Assembly: GCA_026388915.1 (NCBI GenBank)
Contig: JAPLIW010000798.1
Coordinates: 1-7,150 of the forward strand
From: Deltaproteobacteria bacterium
GTDB lineage: Bacteria > Desulfobacterota > SM23-61
DNA: 7,150 nucleotides
Direction of reading: 5' to 3'
Part shown: positions 1-7,150 of the stretch, piece by piece
Layout of the letters: each line of letters starts with the position of its first letter
Position numbering within the stretch: the stretch's first letter is position 1
Notes under the pieces: generated by a model
The model's database searches: none
What the model was told of the DNA's origin: nothing
Seen by the model: only the letters and a program-made list of their open reading frames with translations
Translations under genes and position numbers: made by a program

Positions 1-957
1 GCTAAGAAGATCATGTTCCCCCGCCTTAGCCTCCCCGTTGTGGCTTCTCTAACCCCGCCTGATTTTACCGTTAAGATCCTCGATGAATATTTTGACAGTA
101 TTGATTATGATCAGCATGTGGATCTCATCGGAATAACGGCGATGACAACCCAGGCACCCCGGGCCTACCAGATTTCTGATGAGTTTCGGAAAAGGGGTAA
201 AAAGGTTATTATGGGCGGGAGTCATGCAACCGCTCTCCCCGAAGAAGCCTTAAATCACGTGGACTCTGTTGTGATTGGAGAAGCTGAAGGAATATGGAAT
301 GAAGTGCTTCAGGAATTCACCAATCATCGTCTAAGAAAAATATACCGATCATCCGAGTTTCCTTCCTTGAAGGGCTTGCCCATTCCTCGCTACGATCTTT
401 TGAAACAAGACCGCTACCGCCTATTAAAGATCAACTTTCCCGTCCAAATCGGCAGGGGTTGTCCAAATCGCTGTGAATTCTGTTCGGTCAACCAATTTTT
501 CGGGCATAGATATCGTCATCGGCCGATAGAGGAAATCGTCGAGGAGATAAAGAGAATTGATCGCAAGGGAATTGTTTTTGTTGATGACAATTTAATGGGC
601 GATCCTGAATTTGCCAAATCGTTGTTTGAACACCTCATCCCGCTGAAAATCCGATGGGTCGGTCAGGTCTCCCTAAATGTCGCCAAAGATGAAGAACTTC
701 TGGATTTGGCCGTCAGGAGTGGAGGGGCTTTGATGTTTATCGGCTTAGAAACGCTCTCTCCCAAGACGATTCAAGATATGCATAAAACGTTTTTCCACCC
801 CGGGGAGATGGCCGAACTTCTCCGCAAAATTCGGAGTCGGGGAATCCACATCCGCGCCAGTGTGATATTCGGGTTTGATGGTGACGATAAAGAAGACCTC
901 GAGGCCATGGTACAATTCTTGCGACGCAGAAATTTTATTCTTTTCCCAGCATCATGA
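1..957 (+). CDS. B12-binding-type radical SAM protein, 5' partial and C-terminally truncated
   Basis: Radical SAM enzymes cleave S-adenosylmethionine with a [4Fe-4S] cluster to start radical chemistry. The cluster motif CxxxCxxC is visible as GRGCPNRCEFCSV (TGT of the first Cys at 460; Cys150, 154 and 157 counted from the ATG at 13), followed by FFGHRYRHRP, typical of the B12-binding radical SAM group. The upstream half (DLIGITAMT, KKVIMGGSHAT, VVIGEAEG) fits the Rossmann-like cobalamin-binding domain. The frame is open to base 1 and the B12 domain lacks its first strand, so the true start is probably outside the window and the ATG at 13 internal. The protein ends just after GFDGDDKEDLEAMVQFL, where relatives continue for roughly 100-150 residues, usually with a TPYPGT-like segment. 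That tail is absent here; a probable C-terminal remnant lies downstream in another frame. Substrate unknown. Family call is firm; functionality is doubtful. Confidence 0.85.
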   Translation, partial: AKKIMFPRLSLPVVASLTPPDFTVKILDEYFDSIDYDQHVDLIGITAMTTQAPRAYQISDEFRKRGKKVIMGGSHATALPEEALNHVDSVVIGEAEGIWNEVLQEFTNHRLRKIYRSSEFPSLKGLPIPRYDLLKQDRYRLLKINFPVQIGRGCPNRCEFCSVNQFFGHRYRHRPIEEIVEEIKRIDRKGIVFVDDNLMGDPEFAKSLFEHLIPLKIRWVGQVSLNVAKDEELLDLAVRSGGALMFIGLETLSPKTIQDMHKTFFHPGEMAELLRKIRSRGIHIRASVIFGFDGDDKEDLEAMVQFLRRRNFILFPAS

Positions 958-1073
958 AAAGAATCATCTTTAACCCGGCAGAGAAATTTCATAACAAGAA
1001 ACGTTCTTTTTTTTCAAATTTCTATTATAAAGCTGCCGTCGGCAGAAGGAAGCATACCATGGAGGGTCACTGA
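921..1073 (+). pseudogene. Out-of-frame C-terminal remnant of the radical SAM gene
   Basis: In the third forward frame (open from 891 to the TGA at 1071-1073) the sequence reads QKFYSFPSIMKRIIFNP and continues with a basic, aromatic tail (SFFSNFYYKAAVGRRK). From memory of B12-binding radical SAM proteins with a DUF4070-type tail, the extreme C-terminus commonly carries a 'FYS..SI..R' segment followed by a 'LxFNLxYR'-like end, so this looks like the lost end of the preceding gene. The region between GFDGDD and this segment, about 100 residues in relatives, is missing, and the frame changes near 915-930. The alternative is a real 39-codon ORF from the ATG at 954, overlapping the upstream stop as ATGA. 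The remnant reading explains both the early stop and this ORF. Confidence 0.5.
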
Positions 1074-1191
1074 AATCGAATCAGAAGTGAACCGCCCATG
1101 GGCATGCTTAACGCTTTCATCCCCTGAAGTTCTTAATGGAAGAGCACCCTCTCATTGAAAATTCATGAAATCCAGGGCGTAAGGAGGAGAT

Positions 1192-1220
1192 GGAAATCCA
1201 TAATTTCCCTTTCTTTTTTT
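1192..1220 (+). terminator. Weak intrinsic terminator candidate
   Basis: GGAAAT (1192-1197) pairs with ATTTCC (1203-1208) across a 5-base loop, followed by a T-rich tract ending in seven Ts (1214-1220). It lies downstream of the broken radical SAM gene and upstream of the operon, where a terminator is expected. The stem has only six pairs and is half A-T, so it would be weak. Confidence 0.35.
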
Positions 1221-1500
1221 AAGTGCATATTCTTACCTTTTTTCCCGCATGACCGATTGTAAGAATAATGCCGAACCATTCGTCCGAAGATTTTCTTCTC
1301 GCAATATCCTCATTGACTACTGAATTTTCGGGGATCCTGAACACCCCTCTGGATGCGTTTTTAGGAAATAGGGGGAAAGCGTTTCTGGAAAGGCACCTCA
1401 AATTTGCTTTTTCCCTGTCCGTTTCTTCTTGGGGGCCGCTGGGGGGCCTATTTCGCGTGAAAAGATAAAAATAGTTTAAAAAATCACATCTTAGGCTTCA

Positions 1501-1530
1501 TTTTTTCGACCGGAACGCCGATCTTAATAA
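1501..1530 (+). promoter_or_regulatory. Very weak sigma-70-like promoter candidate for the operon
   Basis: A TTTTTT hexamer at 1501-1506 and TAATAA at 1525-1530 are spaced 18 bases apart, about 30 bases before the first operon start codon. The -10 element is reasonable but the -35 matches the consensus poorly. It is listed only because no better promoter is visible in the gap. Confidence 0.15.
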
Positions 1531-1559
1531 TGCAGAAACGGTAGTTCAGAAACTGGACC

Positions 1560-2294
1560 ATGATGAAGGGAAAACATGGGAACCAAATTTGGAATTGGAT
1601 GGGATACTTTTACGACCAATTCTATAAAAGCTTCCCACCCTATTTGAGGCTCCACCAGAAAATCTTCAATATTCTAAAAAGTTCTTCCCGGGATTCGAAA
1701 TGGGTCCTCGATGCTGGATGCGGAACAGGCCTTTTGAGCGTTGAACTTGCTCGCCGTGGATATCCGGTGGTGGGGATTGACCAGTCCTCGGCCATGCTGA
1801 GTCGGGCATGGAAGAAAAAGGAGAAAGAAAATCTCGAGAATCTGGTTTTCCTGGGAGGGGACTTGAATGCTAAAATCAATATGCCGAGTTTTTCTTTTCA
1901 ACAAATCATACTGATTCATTCTCTTTACCTAATGGAACAGCCCCAAGTAACCCTGAAAAATCTATCCTCGCTGCTTCCTCCTGGAGGAGAGATGATCATG
2001 TGTAACCCCAGCCGGAGGCTTACCAAGAGAGAGCTTTTGTCGGGGGGGGTATCCTTTCTCTCGGAAGCTTCGCGCCGGGAAGGGATGCAATCCATTTTCT
2101 ACCTCATTGGCATCGCCTTGGCCATGGGGGTATTAAACCATTCGATCCAACGAAGAAAAACCAGAATCTATCACTGCTGGGATGAAAGCGAAGTCCGAGA
2201 TCTACTTCGACCTTGCGGCCTGCGAGTTAAATTGCTGGAAAAAAGTTGTCTAGCGGGCAGCCACCTTCTTCTTTGGGCGGAAAAGGGAAAATAA
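1560..2294 (+). CDS. Class I SAM-dependent methyltransferase
   Basis: Predicted cytoplasmic methyl transfer from S-adenosylmethionine to an unknown acceptor. At 244 residues it is the usual size for a small class I (UbiE/Methyltransf_11-like) enzyme. Motif I is WVLDAGCGTG at residues 48-57, the acidic end of strand 2 is Asp74 in VVGIDQS, a further acidic position is Asp101 in GGDLNA, and LLPPGGEMIM (138-147) is the motif before strand 5. The N-terminal WNWMGYFYDQFY resembles the 'iapfYD' opening common in this group. Residues 180-192 are hydrophobic and could touch membrane or lipid, which might hint at a lipid or quinone substrate, but this is weak. Two adjacent ATGs (1560, 1563) are possible starts and neither has a clear ribosome binding site. 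Its stop is one base before the next gene's GTG, so it probably heads the operon. It contains a G8 run (2042-2049). Confidence 0.85.
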   Translation: MMKGKHGNQIWNWMGYFYDQFYKSFPPYLRLHQKIFNILKSSSRDSKWVLDAGCGTGLLSVELARRGYPVVGIDQSSAMLSRAWKKKEKENLENLVFLGGDLNAKINMPSFSFQQIILIHSLYLMEQPQVTLKNLSSLLPPGGEMIMCNPSRRLTKRELLSGGVSFLSEASRREGMQSIFYLIGIALAMGVLNHSIQRRKTRIYHCWDESEVRDLLRPCGLRVKLLEKSCLAGSHLLLWAEKGK

Positions 2295-2295
2295 A

Positions 2296-4419
2296 GTGAA
2301 CATTCATTCCATTGCAGCTGTGATCGCCGCGACGATTCACGTCCTGGTGGCTGCTTTTGTCTATTCCAAGAAAAAACCGAATCCGGTAAACCGATCTTTC
2401 GCAATCATGCTGTTATGCGTAGCTCTGTGGCACCTTGACGTGGCTGGGATCCTCAGCGCCCCTTCTCCGGAAATGGCTGATCTTTGGGGAAAGATCTTCC
2501 GCAACGGCCTTCTCTTCGTCCCCCCAACATTTTTCCATTTTATCCTTCTTTTTACCCACCCCCGGGGAATTCCCGACCGCGCCCGGAAAATCCTCTGGGC
2601 CGCCTATTTGAGCTCCTGCTTTTTTGCGGTGATCAACTGGACCCCCTACTTTACCAAGGGGGTGCGGGTGTCGCCCTGGGGATATCATGCCATTAGCGGT
2701 CCACTCTATCCCCTTTTTCTCCTGCAATTTCTCATCTGCATCGTTCTTATCCTGTACCATCTGGTCATTGGCTTCCTAAGAGCGGATAGCTATCGGCGCC
2801 AGCAATTAAAGTATTTTTTCCTGGCTGTCGGGGTGAGCATCATTCTAGGCAGTCTGAACTTCCTGGCCATGTTCGGAGTCCAGAAATATTTCTTCGGGTC
2901 TATTGCCGTAACCATCGGACTTTTAATCGCAGCCTATTCCGTCGTCCAGCATCGCCTGATAGATGTTAGTGTTTTTATGGCCAAGGGATTGGGTTTCATT
3001 CTTACCTTCGCCATTCTCGGGGTTCCTTTCTTTTTCATTATCCTATTGTTGGAAGATACTTTTTTCCGGCGGATTGATGTCACCTTTGCCCTTGTCCTCA
3101 TCCTGACCGGCGCCGCTTCGATCCTCCTGTTCAACTACATCAAAGTGCGGGTGGATCGGGCCATGCACCAGATCATCGTCAGGGACAAATACAAGTATCA
3201 TGAGGTCTTGGAAGAATTTAGCCGCCGCCTGGTCACCATTATCGATTTGAATCGTCTCCTCCATATGCTGGCGGATACCGTCGAAAAGAGCATGGGGGTT
3301 AAGCAGATCTCCATATTTCTGAATGAACCGGAAAAAGATATGTTCCGGGCGCGTCTTCTTCGGGGTTCCCCCAAGGAAGAAATGATCAAGATCAGCCCTC
3401 CGGGTTTGAAATTCCTGCAGGGAAAGAAAGAGGCGATTCTTCTGGTGGACCTGGAGCGGGCCGGGGCCTCCGCGGCGGAGAAGGAGCTTTTGAACATCAT
3501 GGTTCGGCTGCAGGCCGAAGTCTGCCTGCCCCTCATCTACATGAACCGGCTGATCGGGTTCATCAACCTGGGATCCAAAGTGCCGGAGGAGATGTATTTC
3601 CATGAAGACCTCGACCTTTTATATTCCTTGGCCAACCAAGTCGCCATCGCCATCGAAAACGCGAACCTGTATGAAAATTTAAAGAAGTCCCAAACCATCA
3701 TGCGCCGGGCGGACCGGCTGGCTTCCCTGGGCACGCTGATCGCCAGTCTGGCCCACGAAATCCGCAACCCCCTGGTCTCCATCAAGACTTTCACCCAGCT
3801 CCTCCCCGAGCGGATCGAGGACGAAGAGTTCCGCAACTATTTTCTGAAAGTGGCCTCGGGGGAGATCGACCGGCTGACCGGGCTGATCAACGAGCTGCTG
3901 GGGTTTGCCCGTCCCTCGGAACCCCGCCTGGAGGGGGAGGACGTCAACGCCCTCATCGACAAGATGGAAATCCTGGTGGCGACGGAGGCCCGGAAAAAGA
4001 ACGTGACCCTGAACAAAAATTACGCCCGGGACCTTCCGCAGATCAAAGTCGATGCCGAGCAGTTGAAGCAGGTCTTGCTCAACATTCTCCTGAATGCCAT
4101 TCAGTCCACCAAAGGCGAAGGGAAGATCTGGATCGAGACCCGCCAGGTCCAGGTTCCATTCGAGGACAAGGTGGAGCCCTTTACGCAGATCGAAGTGCGC
4201 GACACGGGGGTGGGGATTCCCAAGGAGAACCTGGAGCGAATCTTCGACCCCTTTTTTTCCACCCGCCCCGAGGGGAGCGGACTGGGGCTGGCGATCAGCC
4301 ACCAGATCATTCACGACCACGGCGGTTTTATCAGCGTGGAAAGCGAAGTGGGGAAGGGGACGAGCTTCAAGGTCCATTTGCCTTTGAAACCGGGAGGAAA
4401 GGGTGCGGACCAGCAGTAA
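2296..4419 (+). CDS. Membrane sensor histidine kinase: multi-pass N-terminus, GAF, HisKA, HATPase_c
   Basis: A 707-residue kinase that should autophosphorylate and pass phosphate to the regulator two genes downstream. Residues 1-281 hold about nine hydrophobic segments (near 6-23, 34-53, 71-88, 99-115, 137-160, 172-193, 199-217, 232-252, 261-281), resembling the kinase N-terminal 7TM type seen in PrsK-like sensors. A GAF domain follows at about 303-458. HisKA has the phosphoacceptor His487 in LAHEIRNPLV. HATPase_c is complete: N box with Asn596 and Asn600 (NILLNA), DTGVG at 636-640, GSGLGL at 660-665. All catalytic elements look intact. The HEIRNP form and the genetic neighbour fit the NtrB/AtoS-type group that pairs with NtrC-family regulators. 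The start is a GTG at 2296, one base after the preceding stop, with AGGGA seven bases upstream. The signal is unknown. Confidence 0.93.
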   Translation: MNIHSIAAVIAATIHVLVAAFVYSKKKPNPVNRSFAIMLLCVALWHLDVAGILSAPSPEMADLWGKIFRNGLLFVPPTFFHFILLFTHPRGIPDRARKILWAAYLSSCFFAVINWTPYFTKGVRVSPWGYHAISGPLYPLFLLQFLICIVLILYHLVIGFLRADSYRRQQLKYFFLAVGVSIILGSLNFLAMFGVQKYFFGSIAVTIGLLIAAYSVVQHRLIDVSVFMAKGLGFILTFAILGVPFFFIILLLEDTFFRRIDVTFALVLILTGAASILLFNYIKVRVDRAMHQIIVRDKYKYHEVLEEFSRRLVTIIDLNRLLHMLADTVEKSMGVKQISIFLNEPEKDMFRARLLRGSPKEEMIKISPPGLKFLQGKKEAILLVDLERAGASAAEKELLNIMVRLQAEVCLPLIYMNRLIGFINLGSKVPEEMYFHEDLDLLYSLANQVAIAIENANLYENLKKSQTIMRRADRLASLGTLIASLAHEIRNPLVSIKTFTQLLPERIEDEEFRNYFLKVASGEIDRLTGLINELLGFARPSEPRLEGEDVNALIDKMEILVATEARKKNVTLNKNYARDLPQIKVDAEQLKQVLLNILLNAIQSTKGEGKIWIETRQVQVPFEDKVEPFTQIEVRDTGVGIPKENLERIFDPFFSTRPEGSGLGLAISHQIIHDHGGFISVESEVGKGTSFKVHLPLKPGGKGADQQ
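4392..4397 (+). promoter_or_regulatory. Ribosome binding site deciding a GTG start
   Basis: GGGAGG lies five bases before the GTG at 4403, inside the last codons of the kinase gene. No ATG is positioned to use it, so it supports the GTG start and coupling of the chimeric gene's translation to the kinase. Confidence 0.6.
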
Positions 4420-5966
4420 AGGGCAGAACCCGAAGGAGGGGGCCCCCCGGGAGGGATTGCCGGAGACCGGCGTTCTTTCCCAAGTCCCTCGGTCCGGGGA
4501 TGAAAAAATCTTCCGCTGGCTTCATTCGTCCCGGATTCCGGGGAAGGACCGGGATAGGATTCTGAAGTTTTCCTCTTCCGGCCTGCCCGTCTTCCTCCTG
4601 GGAGAAGAAGGAACGGGGAAGGGGGAAGTGGCCAAGGCCCTCCACTTTCTGGGGCCCTGGAAAAACAGTCCCTTCCTCCATTTTTCCTGCCGCGGGCTGG
4701 CTGCCCAAAAATTCGTCGAGAAACTCTCCCTCTGGGGGAAAGACCGGCATCCCGGGGAGAAAGTGTCCCTGGCCCTTTATCTGGAGGACGCGGAAAACCT
4801 GGATGAGGATCTGCAGATCCTTCTGCTGGACCTCCTGACCGATCACCAAGTTCAATGGCCGGGTTTAGAGGAGCTTTCTTTCGACGCTCAGGTGATCTCT
4901 TCCTCTTCTTCTTCCCTGGCCGAAGCGGTGACCGCGAGAAAATTCCGGGAAGACCTTTTTCGCACCCTGGAGACGCTGAGCATTCATCTGCCCCCGCTGC
5001 GGGACCGGAAAGAGGATATTCCCCGGCTGGCTCAGGAAATATTGCAGGAGAGACACCCGGAGGGACAAGGGGCGAAGGCCTTTTCCCCTGAAGCCCTGCA
5101 GGCTCTGCAGGATTACGATTGGCCGGGGAACCTTCCGGAGCTGGAGAGCCTGGTTCTCCGGTCGGCCGCTTTGCAGGACGGAAACCTGCTGGGCTGCGAA
5201 GACCTGGTTTTCAGCCCTTCCCGCGGGCCTATGGGGGAGAAGACCCCGTCGAAAGGAGAGAAAGAACCCTGGTTCGATGTAACCATCCCGACCCTGGCCC
5301 ACGAGATTAAAAACCCCCTGGTGGCCATCAGCACCTTCGCCCATCTCCTGCCGGAAAAATATGACGACCCGGAATTCCGCGGGGAATTTTCCCGGCTGGT
5401 GAACCAGGATGTCCGCCGGATCAACGAGGTTCTGGAGAATCTTCTGGAGTTTGCCCAGCTTTCCGACCCCCGTTCCAGCCTTCACGACTTGAATTCCACC
5501 CTGGCCGAGGCTCTCCGGCAAGAGGAGAAGGAGCCGGGACCGGCGGGGAAAGAAGTGCAGACGGACCTGGGAAACGGGCTTCCCCTGATTCTTTTCGATA
5601 AGTCCCATCTGGGGTTTGTCCTGCGGAACCTCCTGGAGAACGCCTTCTCCCGACTGAACCCCCAGGGTCCCCTATACCTTTCCACCCGCTTTTCCAGGGA
5701 AGAGGGGAGGGGGGGGCCGAAAGAATCAGTGGATTTGATTGTATGGTACAATATCCCCGAAGGGGTTCTGCGGAACTTCTCCAAGGGGGTGGGATTTGAA
5801 GCCGAAATAGATTTTCAGAAGCTGAATATGGCCCTCCTGCTGATTCGCAAGATCATGGTCCGGAACCGGGGGAAAATACAGGTCCTTCAGGAGGAGGACG
5901 GAGGAATGACCATCCGCCTCCAGTTCCCTCCGGGGAAACGAAGCGAAACGCCCGCGAGAGAAAACC

Positions 5967-5974
<8 letters not shown>
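4403..5974 (+). CDS. Chimeric protein: degenerate NtrC-type AAA+ domain fused to a histidine kinase-like domain with a decayed ATPase
   Basis: A 523-residue soluble protein with no membrane segment and no receiver domain. Residues about 35-270 match the AAA+ domain of sigma-54 activators: Walker A GEEGTGKG (67-74), LPPLRDRKEDIPRLAQ (196-211), YDWPGNLPELESL (238-250). The GAFTGA loop region is deleted, Walker B reads LYLEDAE (Glu128-Asp129, the reverse of the usual DE), sensor I Asn is replaced in a six-serine run (166-171), the second arginine finger is displaced, and the sensor II Arg is Pro244. Residues about 295-511 match a kinase core: LAHEIKNPLV with His300, and N box NLLENA (Asn413). 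The DxGxG and GxGxG boxes are missing. No Fis-type helix-turn-helix is apparent. It overlaps the kinase gene by 17 bp and the regulator gene by 8 bp. Probably an adaptor, phosphatase or relay protein in this pathway (inference). I know no named family with this architecture. Confidence 0.85.
4898..4915 (+). repeat. TCT/TCC trinucleotide tract encoding six serines
   Basis: The tract TCTTCCTCTTCTTCTTCC encodes Ser166-Ser171 of the chimeric protein, where an active NtrC-type ATPase would have its sensor I ISATN segment. Slippage in the tract may have replaced the sensor motif. Confidence 0.6.

Positions 5975-7150
<1,176 letters not shown>

Larger units (their letters stand above)
1074..1559. other. 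Intergenic region without a convincing gene
   Basis: These 486 bases separate the broken radical SAM gene from the four-gene operon. Short ORFs occur on both strands (for example 1268-1468 plus and 1219-1401 minus), but they overlap each other, lack good ribosome binding sites and show no recognisable motif. The region has a 10-bp perfect palindrome GCCCATGGGC (1094-1103), an orphan Shine-Dalgarno-like AAGGAGGAG (1181-1189) with no start codon at proper spacing, a terminator-like hairpin (1192-1220), and a G-rich stretch at 1431-1447. Given the damage upstream, some of it may be decayed coding sequence. The operon promoter should lie here. Confidence 0.6.

Noticed and set aside
1033..1045. 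Hairpin CTGCC-GTC-GGCAG
   Set aside because: Five-pair stem with no following T tract on either strand, and it lies in the probable radical SAM remnant, so it is not a terminator.
1101..1114. Second sigma-54-like site GGCATGCTTAACGC
   Set aside because: GG/GC spacing is correct, but the TT before GC and the C of GGCAC are missing, and it lies about 450 bases before the operon start. Too weak to annotate.
1392..1410. Sigma-54-like promoter AGGCACCTCAAATTTGC
   Set aside because: GG and GC are separated by 12 bases instead of the required 10, so sigma-54 should not recognise it.
1268..1468. 66-codon plus-strand ORF in the intergenic region, with an opposing 60-codon ORF at 1219-1401
   Set aside because: The two overlap each other, neither has a good ribosome binding site, and neither translation shows a recognisable motif. 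Most likely chance or decayed sequence.
1475..1627. Open frame of 50 codons running into the methyltransferase start (contains DRNADLNNAETVVQKLD)
   Set aside because: It looks somewhat protein-like but has no ATG start near its beginning, no recognised family, and overlaps the firmly supported methyltransferase in another frame.
4865..5608. 247-codon minus-strand ORF, and similar ones at 3043-3603, 3679-4377 and 4367-4855
   Set aside because: All are shadows of the kinase and chimeric genes, with no domain signature of their own.

Overview
The window reads as bacterial chromosome with plus-strand genes only. I suspect a Desulfobacterota (delta-proteobacterial) or related environmental lineage. 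The evidence is the coupled NtrB/NtrC-type kinase and sigma-54 regulator pair, the cobalamin-type radical SAM protein, and base composition that rises from roughly 40-50 % GC on the left to about 60 % on the right. This is inference; there is no rRNA, tRNA or other marker gene to settle it.

Layout. (1) Bases 1-957 hold a B12-binding-type radical SAM protein whose start lies before the window. It stops early, and a probable remnant of its true C-terminus follows in another frame up to 1073, so the gene looks broken by an internal deletion plus frame change. (2) Bases 1074-1559 hold no convincing gene. There is one weak terminator-like hairpin and a weak promoter candidate. (3) Bases 1560 to the right edge look like one operon of four tightly packed genes: a class I SAM-dependent methyltransferase (1560-2294); a multi-pass membrane histidine kinase with a GAF domain (2296-4419); an unusual 523-residue protein (4403-5974); and an NtrC-family response regulator that runs off the right edge (5967->7150). 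The gap between the first two is 1 bp, and the later genes overlap by 17 bp and 8 bp, which suggests translational coupling.

The likely core is a two-component system. The membrane kinase senses an unknown signal through its membrane region and GAF domain, autophosphorylates at His487, and passes phosphate to Asp51 of the regulator, which then drives sigma-54 promoters. The most interesting object is the gene between them. Its N-terminal half looks like a degenerate NtrC-type AAA+ domain (Walker A kept; GAFTGA loop, sensor residues and receiver missing, and no recognisable DNA-binding domain). Its C-terminal half looks like a histidine kinase whose dimerisation/phosphoacceptor helix is intact (His300, ExxN motif) but whose ATP-binding domain has lost both glycine boxes. 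It therefore resembles both neighbours at once and is placed to connect them: a candidate pseudo-enhancer-binding-protein/pseudokinase adaptor, phosphatase or phosphorelay element. I do not know a named family with this architecture.
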